From Moniliella sp. 'wahieum' (taxonomy: Eukaryota > Basidiomycota > Moniliellomycetes > Moniliellales > Moniliellaceae), in contig RSEE01000054.1 in the NCBI GenBank assembly GCA_003971905.1, positions 310,001-374,000 of the forward strand: a stretch of DNA of 64,000 nucleotides, written 5' to 3'. The notes under the pieces are model-generated. The model made no database searches. It was given only the letters and a program-made list of their open reading frames with translations, and was not told the DNA's origin. Shown here one piece after another: positions 23,523 through 34,617 of the stretch. The position numbers and the translations under genes were made by a program. Within the stretch, counting starts at the first letter, position 1. Every line of letters starts with the position of its first letter.

Positions 23523-23648
23523 GATCTCGCCTCAAGGTGAGAAATTGATACCGTGAGTCTATGATTGAGAAGTGCCACAACCCTGTACAAGAAAAGCTTG
23601 CGCAAGATGGTCGCCAAGGTCGAGACAATCTATACCCGACAGCTTGGC

Positions 23649-23706
23649 CCCAGGTTACCCCCACCTATCCCCCACCTATCCCCCACCTATCCCCCACCTA
23701 TCCCCG
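23649..23706 (+). repeat. 11-bp tandem repeat (CACCTATCCCC)n
   Basis: Four to five near-perfect copies of CACCTATCCCC stand 160 bp inside the left end of copy A. Subterminal arrays of this sort are common transposase-binding regions; that role here is inference. Confidence 0.8.
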
Positions 23707-23767
23707 GACAGTCCGCAGCCTTGCTGGCAGGCTGGTGGCAAGGCTAGCCACAGATATTTTCACTAGG

Positions 23768-23831
23768 CTGGCGGCTAGGGCGGTGGCTAGGGTGGTGGCT
23801 AGGGTGGTGGCTAGGGCGGTGGCTAGGGTGC
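23768..23831 (+). repeat. 12-bp tandem repeat (GTGGCTAGGGTG)n
   Basis: About five copies of GTGGCTAGGGTG/CG in tandem, inside the left part of copy A. They are preceded by a single GGCAAGGCTAGCCACAG string whose parts reappear near the right end (about 28775-28800). Confidence 0.8.
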
Positions 23832-23841
23832 CACGATGCTA

Positions 23842-24756
23842 TCAGATCAGGCAGTGGATTATCTTTAAAAGCATGCATTGCCATGGTTGTTTAGACACAG
23901 AGACGTAGAGGAGCGCCAAGGCAACGGCAGGTTGTTCGAGGAGCCTCAGGACGGCGGCAACCACAGAAGCTTTGCCTTCGTCGTTTAATCGCAGACCAAA
24001 AACATCATGGGGACACGGAGATGATAGGGATCGAAGGGCAAAGATACAAGAGCCATACAACTTGCGGCGTGGGGACGAAGCGTCATCGCGTTCGAGAGGG
24101 AGAATGAGTCCCGCAACCATACGGCGAACGATGATCTGTGTGCAAGCCTGTATATGTTCCGTGGTCGTTTCCTCAGCACTTGAGCGCCTTCTCCGATCAT
24201 CCTGCTTAAAGGTGTTGTCAGTATATGGGCGGATAAGGACAAAGCGCAGGTACTGACCTGGCCGGGGAAACCGTCGCCGTCGACCGTCCGCTGGAAGCGC
24301 CCCCGTCGTTGATCTTCAACTCGCCTTCGGGAGGTATGACCGGCATCTTGGCGCAAATGATATCAGGCAAGGCTGTGCCGCCAGGCGTGGCCGACTCAGT
24401 TCCGGTGGCTGCGCACAGGCCAGTCAGGACGGCAGGCATCACAGCATGGGGGGCGTGGACGTACCGAGGTCGGGCGCGTGCACGGCAGGGGGGCGTCAGT
24501 GGGCGGCGATAGCAGCACACGTATTCATGGTGATTAGTACAAGCCGTGCACACGGCAACAGCTCTGTAGTAGTGTGTGGCCAACGAGAGAAGAGAGGCTG
24601 TGGTGGTGGCGGTGGTGGTGGTAGTCGAGAGGCAAGCGCATCGGCGCAGCTGCGTGCGGTTATAGGCGCAACCACGGTGGCCCACCGGTGGTCCACCCGC
24701 ATGGCGCCAGTGTTGCCCCCCCACGCCACCGCCAGCTCAAGGCGCCCACCTGCAGC
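23842..24756 (-). pseudogene. Minus-strand gene fragment carried inside the transposon, possibly cyclin-like
   Basis: Opposite to the transposase, between the left subterminal repeats and the transposase start, the minus strand reads ICAKMPVIPPEGELKIND. A GTCAGT donor stands near 24255, and beyond it lies ACTQIIVRRMVAGLILPL, RKLYGSCIFALRSLSSP, LNDEGKASVVAAVLRLLE and QPAVALALLYVS. The last block resembles the start of a fungal PCL cyclin box (compare QDSLLVALLYV in the gene at 7.6 kb), but the match is short. It could be a captured host gene fragment or a second transposon gene. Frame and splice structure are not resolved, and copy B has no obvious counterpart in this window. Confidence 0.3.
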
Positions 24757-24834
24757 CTGAGCGTTTAGTATATATATAGATTTTTTTAAGCTACGCACTT
24801 GAGATAGTCGTGACAGCAGCTATATACAGCACGA

Positions 24835-27800
24835 TACTCCAGTCCAACCGTCTCGTTGCGAGAGAAGACCGCATTCGCACAAGTCGCGGTCAAGAGCGAA
24901 GGGAAATTGCCTCTTTACTCGCTCAACAAAACTATAAAAGGCAATCGAGAGGTGTGCCCGCCTCGTGTGCATCGAGCAGATTGTATCAGGAGACGATATA
25001 CATTGGGTCCTTCGCGGGCGAGACCGCATTTTCCACCTCATACATGTCCTCGAACTCGTCCATCCGCTCCAAGATGTCACAGTATCCCAATCCCTGGTCG
25101 CTCAGGGCGATTGTCCAGGCCCTCAAGGACGGGTTCATTGAAGAACCACACAAGGGACGATGGGATCTGATCGGCACAAGGACTCAGCCGATGGTCATGC
25201 TCAATAAGCATCCACGCGATCTGGCCATTCACATGTACCTTGGCGAATCTGTTCACCTGGTCAGCATTTCGCGCCTATCTTTCCCGTCTTGTGGCAACAC
25301 GACGCTGATAGCGACTCGTGGCACGGGATCGGAATCGACCTGGTCCAAGACGAGACGTCCAACCTGCTGAAGTACACCGGCAACAGGACACGCGCCTTCA
25401 TTCTTACTCAGTTGGACATAACCAAGTTGCGCCTCTAACGACTATACCATTAGTAAGTTTTCTTGCTCTTCACGCAGCGGCAATTCTTGTCGGGTTGACT
25501 GATGACTTCCACATCCTGGTACGACACAGGAACAAGGGACGGGGGAAATTGGGAAGAGCGTCAATCCCCTTCGAGCCAAGGCCTGTGGCCGAGCTCTGGT
25601 CCGTCTCCAGCTAGTGGGCTGGGCTGATGGTTTTGCAGACAATGTGTCCAATCGGCCAAGCTCTCTGAACAGCATGCTGCTGGGCAACATGCACGTTTCA
25701 CGTTCGCAGTCTAGATGGGCAAGGAACCTTTTCTCTTTGCATCGGAAACGGCCAAGTCTCTCCTCCCGTTGTGTGAGCAGTTGGTAAAACAGCTAGAACC
25801 CTAAGTGAGTATCGCAATCTAAGCCAAGTTGCCTTTGAAGTCGCCGCGATTCCTGGGCAAAAGCAGCATGCTAACGTCTTTTTCGAACTTGCAGGCAGTA
25901 TCACGAAGACCTCATCCCTGTCTGGGATTCGACCACCGAGGGATGGATCCTTGTACAGCCCGTGCTGCGGATGTAAAGGGCGACAACGTGGCCGCGAACG
26001 AGATGGCTTCCATTATGGGCATGACTGCCCACGTGTGCTGCCGTTTTTGCGATGGCGGACGGCAACGGGGAACGAATACGTTGGCGGAGAACGTGGCTGA
26101 CTGTCTTGTGCGTATACGACACCACTGGTGTTACTGCTGTGCATCAAAATGGGACTGAATATAACCGGCGGATACATCAAGACGGAAAAGGCGATCTACG
26201 TTCAAGTGTCGAAACTAGGCGCGAAGTCGATCACCAATAACTCGACATGGTCGTCAAGAACGACGGCCGTGTCGACGATCGGGCGAGCCAGACCGGGGTT
26301 AACGAACAAAAGTATATGAAAGACGTATCCTTTATCCTGTTCAAGTCCCGCAAGACTCTGGAGGACTCAGCCGGGGCGACGAATGGCAAGAAGCGGAAGA
26401 GGCTGCTTTCCAATTTGGACTCCGGCGTTCGTGAGCTGCTGGATGAGTTCAAGAACAACGGCTAAGTGTTCAACCCCTTTTGACTGTCCACGAATGGCAG
26501 GGGTGCTCGAGTTTCTCGGTCGGCAAGAGCCTGGCGATCGACGTCATGCACACAGTTCTCCTTGGGCGAGTCAAGGCCTCGGTCGAGCTGCTGACGGACT
26601 CGAACTTCGATAAGGGGCCCTCGCTAGCGCTGTGGCTGGATTCTTTCAACTCGTGGGGCATGGAATCGGTGGGTCGACGGCTCAATGGCACTAAAGTGGT
26701 TCACAGCATGCGCTCAGTCATCACGGGGGTTGACTGCAAGATATTATGCCAGACTCTCCCTCTGGTGCTGCCCAAGTTGGTGGCCACTCTGCGGTTGGAC
26801 TCCGCCAAGCCCGGCGTCACGGAAATGGCGAGACAGAGACTTCTGAGCAAGATTGAGAGGCGGAGAATGTCCGCAAGTGCATTGTGGCCGCCGCACGCAT
26901 TAAGTGGCTTTGCTACATCGATAGCTTCGCATTTCAAGACCGAGCTACATATGGCGTACATCTGAAACTGCTAGCTCTCCTAGGCCCGTGATCATCTTCG
27001 CTAGTCCAAGTTCACAACTACATTCTGCCCCGTACAGATGTGCCCACAGGAACTGCTTGGCAAGGCGTGATTCACATTTTCATGGCCATCGCTGCCATCG
27101 ACCCGGCCATGCTCGTTCGTCGCCCCAAGTTCCACTTCTGAGTCACCTCTCCCAGCAGGCGCTGTTGTGGGGTCCTCTCAAGAACGCTGACACACAGCGT
27201 GAGGAGGAGTTTGTCCGCGTCATGCGCAATGCGGTAATATTTACGAACCGCAAAGATATATGCTGCGACTTGAACTACAAGGTAGCAGCCCAGGAGAACC
27301 TGCAAAACCTGCTATGTGGAGGGCGGGCAATCGACATGCCGCGTGCAAAACTCGTGTCCCGCGATACAACCCCTGACGATGAAGGGGAGGATGTGACACA
27401 GGGTCTGCCCGGTGGGAACACCAAGAAATTGTCCGCAGAGGTCTGGATCGGCAGGGGCCGAGCAGCTTTGCAATTGAATGGTACACCGCCTCAAGCTGGC
27501 ACGACGATTCAGCTCTTGGGCCAAGGGCTCGGCAGTGTGTGGCAAGTCCCTCCCGCACCCGGTACCGGCCGCAACAGCCCTTCCAGCGCTGGATCGTGTC
27601 CGGCTTCGATCCAGACTGTGGCTAAGGCCAAAGTCATATCGGTGCACGACAAGGTTGGGCTTCCTGAACCAATGACAGCAGAGCGGCGTTCTGCCACTGG
27701 GCCGGTCGAAGATAGTCGACCTGCCATTGGTCCGCGTACAGCATGGCCAGCTTTGTGCCAGGGGGGACTGGGCGCTTGTTACCCAACAGGATATGGTGAC

Positions 27801-28403
27801 GTCCCCCCACCCCGCCATGCCCAGAACCATGATGCGCCGCCCTTCTCCATTGTGGCTGGATAGAACACGTTGCCGCCCAACGGCCTAATATGGTTGCTGT
27901 GCACCGGCGGGCCAATCCGACTCGCGAGGGGGGTCGGGAGCAGCGAGGACTGGTTCCAACCTTGTGCTCCCTGTGCTTGGGGTCAATGTCGCTTTGGCTC
28001 GCATCATGCCTATCGACTCGCATATGACATGCGAGGCCTTGAGCTACCCGCGCGTCCGCCCGACGCATGACTTACATTCCGGCTTCGCAGATCCACACCA
28101 TCTTTGGTTCCCTTAACGTCCAGCACAATTGCGTGAAGGCCAAGTGCCGGGTTGTCCCCAACAGCATTACGGATACAACCACTGGCTTGACGTTCGATGG
28201 GGTCCAGCACAACAACTTGTCTGGGATGTCGGCGGAACAGCGCTATACGTGCTCAACCACTTTGTCAACTCTTTCTCTCCCCACACCGATATATTCTGCG
28301 ACTTGCGGACTTGGCTTTTGCCCAGGACTGGGCGGTCGAGGGCGAGAATGTCCCTTCTGCCGACGATGTTTTGGAGGCAGTACAATCCGTAATGAATGTT
28401 TAG
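24835..28403 (+). pseudogene. Plavaka/Tnp2-like transposase, copy A, frame-broken
   Basis: Recognisable blocks in order: KLPLYSLNKTI (24910), SIRSKMSQYPNPWSL (25060), AIHMYLGESVHLV (25230), then the zinc-binding-type block GDNVAANEMASIMGMTA..CRFC (25980-26050), which corresponds to the DNPMQSE-x-CRxC block of this fungal family. Next are LAIDVMHTVLLGRVKASVE (26530), LALWLDSFNSWGMES, LKNADTQREEE (27180), DLNYKVAAQENLQNLL, NVQHNCVKAKCRVVPN (28100) and a C-terminus LAFAQDWAVEGENVPSADD, stop 28401-28403. Introns at conserved places with copy B include one near 25452-25532 and one near 25804-25894. The N-terminal about 160 codons present in copy B are missing, and the frame changes many times. Not expected to be active. 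Confidence 0.7.
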
Positions 28404-28853
28404 ATATTTCCCGAATGGCTACTAATGATGGTAGTCACCACTGTTGATGTATACTCTACACCATCAGTCTATCACAGTTGCTAGCGACTTGGCTGAAAAC
28501 GGACACAGCACATGTGGCTGCCCAAAGATTGCCAAATTGCTGCGGGAGGCTTAGGCTCCAATGGTGCAACGGCCAATTCCTACTATTGGCTGGAGAAACC
28601 TCAGGTTCAATTCGTGGGTGGGCCATCTTTTTTAAGATGTCTCGAGGCTGGCCGCCGTTCACAATATTGTGATTAGAATAGCGGGCAAGGTTGTGACGAG
28701 CTTTATAGGCAGCAATCTAGGGACAACCTCGCTGGGCGGCCTTGCCGCAGTGTGGTCCAAGAGGTTGGGGCTAGCTGTGTTGGCGAGGCTGTGACAAGGT
28801 TGTGCCCCTCAAATCTAAAGACAAGCTTGTGGTGTGGCCGGCAAGGTTCTGGG

Positions 28854-28875
28854 CTAGAAATTTCGATTAGCTATG
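28854..28875 (-). repeat. Right terminal inverted repeat of copy A
   Basis: CTAGAAATTTCGATTAGCTA followed by TG, the exact reverse complement of 23485-23506, with further imperfect match inward to about 28838. Confidence 0.85.
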
Positions 28876-29095
28876 TGCCCGTAACCAAATGGGGAAGATT
28901 CGACGGGTGCCGTCTACGGTGACGAGGTGTCCGTTGACAGAGGTCGGAATGTGGGAAGAAACCAATCTCACATCGAAAAAACACAAGCCAAACAAGGTTT
29001 ATCGCTCTGTCAACTCTGCGGTGGGGCTTAGACAGGAGGGGGTTACCAAAACAGGGTCGTCAGCCAACAGTCAGCATCCTCGATCAGGGGGGATC

Positions 29096-29155
29096 CTTTA
29101 TCCCACCTTCCATTTCCGTTATCCCACCTTCCATTTCCGTTATCCCACCTCCATT
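29096..29155. repeat. About 21-bp tandem repeat, 2.5-3 copies
   Basis: TATCCCACCTTCCATTTCCG is repeated in tandem with a partial third copy. It lies just outside the right end of transposon copy A. Confidence 0.75.
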
Positions 29156-30300
29156 CTCGTCCCTTCCCACCTTTCTTGTCCAACTCCTGACGGTTTCCGG
29201 CCAACTGATTGAGTAATGCAGGCAACCTCTCGTCTCCAATTAGATGCCTCATCTTCATCATCCAACCTCGTCCTCCAGCTTTCCATCCGCCCAATCACGC
29301 GAGCCTTTCTTCAGCGGCGTCGATTCGCCCTACCACACAGCATATCGCGTGGGTTCCTTTCACAGCTACGTCCACAGCCGCCCCCGCCCAGCTTCAGCCT
29401 TGGCAGTCTTTGTCCTCCACAGCATCTGCTCGTCCAAAAGCTCCGGAGGCTTCAGACACGTTACTACTCCCAAGCCGGCGCATATACAACTTTTCTGCGC
29501 ATGCGGCCGCCTCGGCTTCACGCCCAAGGAACGCAACAAGAGTCACGAGTCGTTGGATTCGGGGCTTACCAGGGCATTTTGACCCGTTGACGGCAAAAAC
29601 GAGCGCATCACACGAGTCCGTTGGTGGGTGGCCGAAGGTGATCCGTGGCTGCAGTGGGTAAGAGAACGAGGAAAGAGTGGAGGCGGTACGTTGGTGAAAT
29701 GACGTCCTAACCCGGTACAGAGTTGGTTACTGGCATGCCCGTCTCTCATTTTCGTTCCACCCCGGTCAACCTTCCATCGTTTGTACCATCATCAGCTCGG
29801 GAACGACTACCGGTCCGCTCATGACCGTCTCCCGCCTCTCGATGGCGACTGCCCCATTCACAGCTGTTACACATCCCCATTGCCCCTGCCAGTTGACATG
29901 GCTATCAAAAAGTCCAGGGCCAAAGCTTGCGATATGTGGGTATCCCCGCATCATCTCCTGTGCAAGGTCAGCTTTACGTTGCCCTTCCCCGCCTCCCCTC
30001 CCGCCACTAGCTCGAAATTGCTTTCGCCCCTGCTGGGACCATCCGCAGCACAGTTTGTCCGCCGGGCATGGCATACTATGTCCGGGAGGGACGCCGGAAG
30101 AATCAGCAGTGACGTCGTGCCAACACTGCTCCCGAGAACGATGGCGAGTACAACGCTTTCATGGGGCAATGTCGGCAACTTGGGGTGTCAGGTTATTGGT
30201 AACACATGGCAGCACATAGAAGATGGGGTGCTGGATATAGCACACAGTTGCGGATAAGCATCCTCCCAGCAATGTTGAGGATTGCATGGGCGTTGGCGAG

Positions 30301-30385
30301 ATGATCCTGGGCGAGAAGGACCTGGAGGAGAAGGACCTGGAAGAGATGGGCCTGGAAGAGATGAACCTGGAAGAGATGGATCTGA
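30301..30385 (+). repeat. 15-bp tandem repeat reading as an acidic pentapeptide
   Basis: Five imperfect copies of GACCTGGAAGAGATG. In one plus-strand frame they read LEEKDLEEMGLEEMNLEEM, inside an open stretch from an ATG near 30301 to a TGA at about 30447, roughly 48 codons. It could be a fragment of a larger coding region or a chance repeat. Confidence 0.5.
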
Positions 30386-31096
30386 ACCCTGAACCAGTCG
30401 TACAACTGGTACTGACAGATGTTGGGTGTGCCCAGTCTGAGCTCTGAGCTGACGGGCTGTGTGAGGCTGTGTGAGGCTGTGTGGGCAGGCGAGGGAATGA
30501 GACGGTGAGGAAGCAAAGGCCGAGGGGCGCAGCGCAGCTCAGGCGGTTCCCAATAGGCTTTCGGATCCGGGCAGTGAGCTACGGCAAGGAAATGGTCCAG
30601 GAGCGTGCAGGCTGAGGACGGACACTCAGGCTCAGATCTCAGAAGCCCAGGCCAGCGCCTCGGCAGTGCGTCGACCGTGGGCCGCCCCAATCCGCTGCGA
30701 GCGCCGCCGCCGACCCCACACCGCTGCAATGTCCATGTCTGGCATGGTCACGTGCTCGGGCATCCTCGTATCGCTCACGCGTCGCATCCTATCTCTCACG
30801 CGTCGCACCGTATCTCTCACGTGTCACGCCAGATGCACCGATGGATCATCGATCATCTCAGCGTATGTGCAGCACTCGCTGGGCCCTGGGCAGACGCCTG
30901 GACTACGCTGCCGCCATCGGGAGCAGCCGCGGGTTTAGGAACGGGCCAGCCTGCGTGTTGGTATCTGCGCCCAAGGCCTAATGGCCGCAGACGCCCACGC
31001 TCTTACGCCACCTCGTCGCCCCGCCCCGTTCGATGCTCCGCATCTCCACACGCCGTCTGGCCGCCACCCTCCCCTCGCCCCTCTCCCTCTCACAGC

Positions 31097-31990
31097 ATGG
31101 CCTCCCTCGACGACATCGACGACCTCATCAGCGGGCTCAAGCACACCGTCCATGCAGGGGACCGCGGCCACGCCCTGCGCGACCTGCGATCCAGCCTGTA
31201 CTCCAGCCTCGCCAGCGTAGCCCTCGGCCACCCCACAACGCGTCCAATCGCGCCGATCCTGTCCTGCCGTCCCCCGACCCAGCATCCCCTCCTCTTCCCC
31301 TCGTCCGCACAGGAGAGCGCGACAGTTGGCCCCCCCTTCCTCCCCCCGCCATCGCAGACGCCAACCCCCATCCGCCGCCGTATTGGGAGGGAGACCCCCC
31401 TGCTCTCCCATTCCGCGAAACGAGCCAGCCTCCCATCAGTCGAAGGTCTTGGTCCGCCCCGCGCTCCTCACGCTCCGCCCACTACGCCACTGCACGGTCC
31501 TCCACACCCTACTCCAGTACTCATAGGAAGTTGCATTCTCCCGGAGGGAGGCGCATCTCCGTTAGTTCCGCAGCAAGTCGTACACCACCCCCACGTGTCC
31601 CCCCTGCACGGGTGCGCGGCCGTGTTGGTGGATGCGAAGGATGCCGAGCGACCTACCGCGCGCACGATGGCATCTGGGCCATACTCACTTCACGCATCGC
31701 CTGGCGCCAGGACCCCTGCCATTGTCCGATCTGCCACCTGTTCCCCGCGCCTCACCACAACGCCCTTAGGGTCGCTTGAAGCTGCGTCCCCCAGTGCTGG
31801 CTCCACCACCGACTCGACATCGGGTTCGGTGGCTACCACTCCGCTGCTGGTACGGGTTCCACCGCTGAATCTACCCCTTCTTTTCGCCTCTCCCCTGCAT
31901 GGAGGCACTCCCTCGCCCTTACTCCCATGCACCGAGAGCAGGATATCCCCCTCTCAACCTCTCGCCCGAGTGTCAACGCGACCTGCCTAG
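31097..31990 (+). CDS. Ser/Pro-rich protein of unknown function
   Basis: ATG at 31097 in a fair context opens MASLDDIDDLISGLKHTV, then HAGDRGHALRDLRSSLYS, which looks like a genuine short helical N-terminus. The rest is very rich in Pro, Ser, Thr and Arg and probably disordered. The frame stays open to the stop at 31990. In other phases more ordered-looking stretches appear (PPYWEGDPPALPF, ISRRSWSAPRSSRS), so at least one frame change or intron is likely around 31350-31560. No family recognised. It is convergent with RRS1, 450 bp away. Confidence 0.45.
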   Translation: MASLDDIDDLISGLKHTVHAGDRGHALRDLRSSLYSSLASVALGHPTTRPIAPILSCRPPTQHPLLFPSSAQESATVGPPFLPPPSQTPTPIRRRIGRETPLLSHSAKRASLPSVEGLGPPRAPHAPPTTPLHGPPHPTPVLIGSCILPEGGASPLVPQQVVHHPHVSPLHGCAAVLVDAKDAERPTARTMASGPYSLHASPGARTPAIVRSATCSPRLTTTPLGSLEAASPSAGSTTDSTSGSVATTPLLVRVPPLNLPLLFASPLHGGTPSPLLPCTESRISPSQPLARVSTRPA

Positions 31991-32443
31991 CTCGAACCCA
32001 GTCCTCACTTCCAACCCACTCGCGATTAAGAACGTGCGAAATCTACCCCTGCATCCGCTGGCAGCATCGTTATCATCGATCTATCATCCTCCTTCTCATC
32101 ATCCATCATGCATCATGCCGCTTACCACACCATGTGACAATTATTGGGTCCATGCGCCCATGTCCCTTAGGCCTTAGGCCTTATCCTACGACCGCCTCCA
32201 CTTTGCATTCGTCCCTCCACATGGAAAGATCTAACTCGACTTCTCACCTGGCCCTCAGCAGGACTGAGCGCGTAGATGTGCCAGAATACCCGGGTATGAG
32301 CACCAACACCTACTGTCATGCATGCTCTGTAACCCGCCCGCCCCAAGCAACGTAGCTGACACAAGACCCAAGCCAGAGATATGCAAACAAAACAAAAATA
32401 CGCAATCACTGACAATGTCTGCACCTCGTTCCTCCTGCACCCC
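31991..32443. other. Convergent intergenic region, nothing recognised
   Basis: 3' flanks of the S/P-rich gene (+) and RRS1 (-). A GGCCTTAGGCCTTA palindromic string near 32168 is the only feature noted. Confidence 0.4.
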
Positions 32444-33458
32444 TTAGTCTGACCGTCCGCCTGCTCTGCCAGCGCAGCGGCCCCATGTCCCCCGAACGTG
32501 CTTGATCGTTTTGCGCACATTGATCTCCGGTGCAGTCTTGGTAGCTTTGCGGTCCATCCGGCCCAGCACGGCCAACTGCGCCGACCGCTCGGCGGAGCCC
32601 GGCTTCTCATTGGGCGCAAATTTGCGCTTCACGCCCTTTACTCGTGCATCGTCGCCTTTCAGCTTACGGCCAAAGGTGCCGAGCGAAGCGGTGGAGCGCT
32701 TGGTGCGCAACGAGTCGCCCTGTAGGTGACGCTTGTGCGCTTCGCGGGCGGCGAGACGCTTAGTTTTCTCCGTCTCGGCCTGGGCAGCGGCCGAGACTGT
32801 GGCCTGGCCCGGTCCAGGTTCTTGAGCTGTTTCTTCTCGTTGATCGTCTTGCGCTCCTTGCGCTCTTTCTTGGCCTCGGTGCGCGGTTTAAAGTCGGGAT
32901 CTACGTGAAAATCAGGCAGACGCGTCAGTGGGAGAGATTAAACGTAGAGAGAAGAGGAAGAGAAAGGGGGGGGGAGGAACATACCAGCATTGGTACAAAC
33001 TTCATGCAACCATTGTTCTTCGGCATCCTTGTTGTCCCCGCGGAATCCCCAGCGTTGACCCATTCCTTCTTCTCCTCGTCCCATAACTTTGCGGTCCTTC
33101 TTGCTGTGGGAGATACCTTTTCGCGAGCGAACGTTTCCCATTTGGTCAGCGGTTTGCCGCCCGGCATGGGCAGCGGTTCCTCCCGCGGCTCGCACCCCGC
33201 TCCGCAGGCAAGATAGGCGGAAGCGACATCAGCGGTCCATTCTCGGAATGCCTTGTGTATTGAAGGCAGACAAGACCGCATTGAGTCCGTACTTGCGCAC
33301 GCAAGTACACGTCCCGCTGCCCCGACGCGAGCTTGGTCAGGTCAGGTGCGTCAGCCTACATCCAGCTGGATGGGGAGCGGGCCGTGCTTGACCTCCATTG
33401 AGGTCGAGGCGGCGGGTGCCGGCGCAGACGCAGACGCAGGCTCGGCCACAGTCGACAT
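32444..33458 (-). CDS. RRS1: Ribosome biogenesis factor RRS1
   Basis: RRS1 acts with Rpf2 to bring the 5S RNP into the nucleolar pre-60S particle. Start at 33458: MSTVAEPASASAPAPA, then the N-terminal block HGPLPIQLDVG and DLTKLASGQRDVYLRAQ. The family's central block follows: KPLTKWETFAREK, GISHSKKDRKV, QRWGFRGDNKDAEEQWL. An intron at 32901-32984 (GTATGT..GTAG) joins NA to DPDFKPRTEAKKERK. The C-terminal part has EKTKRLAAREAHKRH, KRSTASLGTFGRKLKGD, GVKRKFAPNEKPGS and PEINVRKTIKHVRGT, with stop 32444-32446. The KRSTASxGxF and VRKxI blocks are diagnostic. The frame slips near 33350, 33135, 33100 and 32830; the one in AAAAGGTATC fits loss of a G. Otherwise length and order are normal. Confidence 0.9.
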
Positions 33459-34617
33459 GTGCAGAGCAAGAGGTGGGTTGGGGGGGGTGGCACCGGCAAG
33501 GGCGGCGGCCGAGCCGGCAATGATTAATGAGGGGGCTCACTTGGCCCTCTCTAGGCGAGGCCCCAACGAGAGCTGGGGAGAAAAATATTGCGTTCCGACC
33601 AGCTGGGTGCAACTCGGGGAGGTCCCAGCAACAACAGGTGGGTACGACTCAGCCAGCACTCAACACGCAATGTTCCGCGTCCTCCCGATTTTCCTCAACC
33701 GTTCAACCGTCTTGCGCAGGCACGCTTCCTCATAGCCTCTTCCGAGGTTCATTCGGGGAATGTCACCGTCAGCGGAGAAGATTGCACACAGCTGAAGCCC
33801 AGGCCTCTCAGTCTATTTTGCCGCAGCGGCGGCGCGCAGCGAATGGATGGATGAGGGCGCCATTGACTGCTTCCCTCGCGCATCGAGCATCCGGCGGGGG
33901 GGGGGGGGGGCTGATCAAGCGCAAGACGGCAGCCTCTTGGTGCCCACTGTGCTTGGTACTTACAGTGGCGTTTCCTGTGGAGGGCGGGGGGGCAGAGGAA
34001 GCGAATGATATATGATAGCCGGTGTATTAACCCGAGTGGGGCACCGTAATTATCTCGATGGACTCGATGCACCCACCAGCATTTCGACACGGGCGCTGTG
34101 CGGACTGCCGTGTCGATCCTTCGCCGCTGGTGTGCTGCAGGAGGCACCAGGCCACAGTGCATCCACAGCCGCCCTGTTCCCTGCCCCGCACAAGCGTCGA
34201 CACTGGCCCTGTGCTGCGCGAGGCCTCCCCGCTGAGCAGCGGGCGGTGGCTGGCGTGGTGGGAGGGCGGGGCGGGCAGGCGGGGATGCAGTGGGCTCGCG
34301 TGCTGTGCCGAGCGCCGCAGGGCCGGAGGGGCCGGTGGCGGGTGGGTGAGGCAAGGGCACAGTGCCCCCGTGCGCACCGGTGGGGGCCCTGGCCGGCGGG
34401 TGTGGCAGGATGCACAGCGCATAGCGCTTCCCCAGGACGCGTCCGCCCACCACCACCACCACCACCACCACCACCACCACCCGCGGCGGGATGATGCAGA
34501 CGGCCATGCGCACCGCCCTCGACGACAGCCGCGCCACCGGGAGCTTGACTCGGACGACGGCTACGCCCCCTCTCACCACTCCCACTCCCGCACCCGCCGC
34601 CGCCCACCCCCGTCCGC
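33459..34617. other. Divergent intergenic region with homopolymer and CCA repeats
   Basis: Upstream of RRS1 (-) and of the large F-box-like gene (+). It holds a G run of about 15 bases at 33896-33911 and an array of CCA triplets at 34446-34483. Open frames on both strands here are low complexity (His, Arg, Pro, Gly) and are not called as genes. Confidence 0.5.

Larger units (their letters stand above)
23485..28875 (+). mobile_element. Plavaka/Tnp2-like DNA transposon, copy A, with terminal inverted repeats
   Basis: A 5391-bp unit begins CATAGCTAATCGAAATTTCT (23485) and ends with its reverse complement at 28875. The match continues inward imperfectly for about 38 bp (CTTGCC-containing). Inside are subterminal tandem repeats on the left, GGCAAGG/GGCTAGCC-like strings on both sides, a minus-strand gene fragment at about 23842-24756, and a plus-strand transposase relic ending at 28401-28403. 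No unambiguous target-site duplication is visible; TGCCC occurs near both outer edges, but with four extra bases on the left. A 119-bp MITE at 39556-39674 has the same ends. The transposase part matches copy B near 58.3-62.4 kb throughout, with many substitutions, so both are old. Confidence 0.75.
28876..31096. other. Region between transposon and S/P-rich gene; no gene secured
   Basis: A plus-strand frame from ATG 29218 opens MQATSRLQLDASSS and contains RRRFALPHSISRGF and LRRLQTRYYSQAG. This is rich in Arg/Ser/Leu and resembles a mitochondrial presequence, followed in shifting frames by LRMRPPRLHAQGTQQ and TRVRWWVAEGDPWLQ. I do not recognise it and cannot define its end (perhaps about 29700). 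The stretch 29770-31096 contains further open but compositionally ordinary frames and the repeats listed separately. Confidence 0.3.

Noticed and set aside
28540-28640. tRNA-like fragment (CCAAT-TCCTACT-ATTGG stem-loop followed by GGTTCAATTC).
   Set aside because: The loop lacks U33, the T stem does not pair and no acceptor stem can be formed. At best it is a decayed tRNA-derived repeat inside transposon copy A.
34058-34617. Open frame upstream of the large F-box-like gene with a poly-His run.
   Set aside because: The His run is the CCA triplet array and the rest is compositionally biased. The better-supported start is the ATG at 34618.
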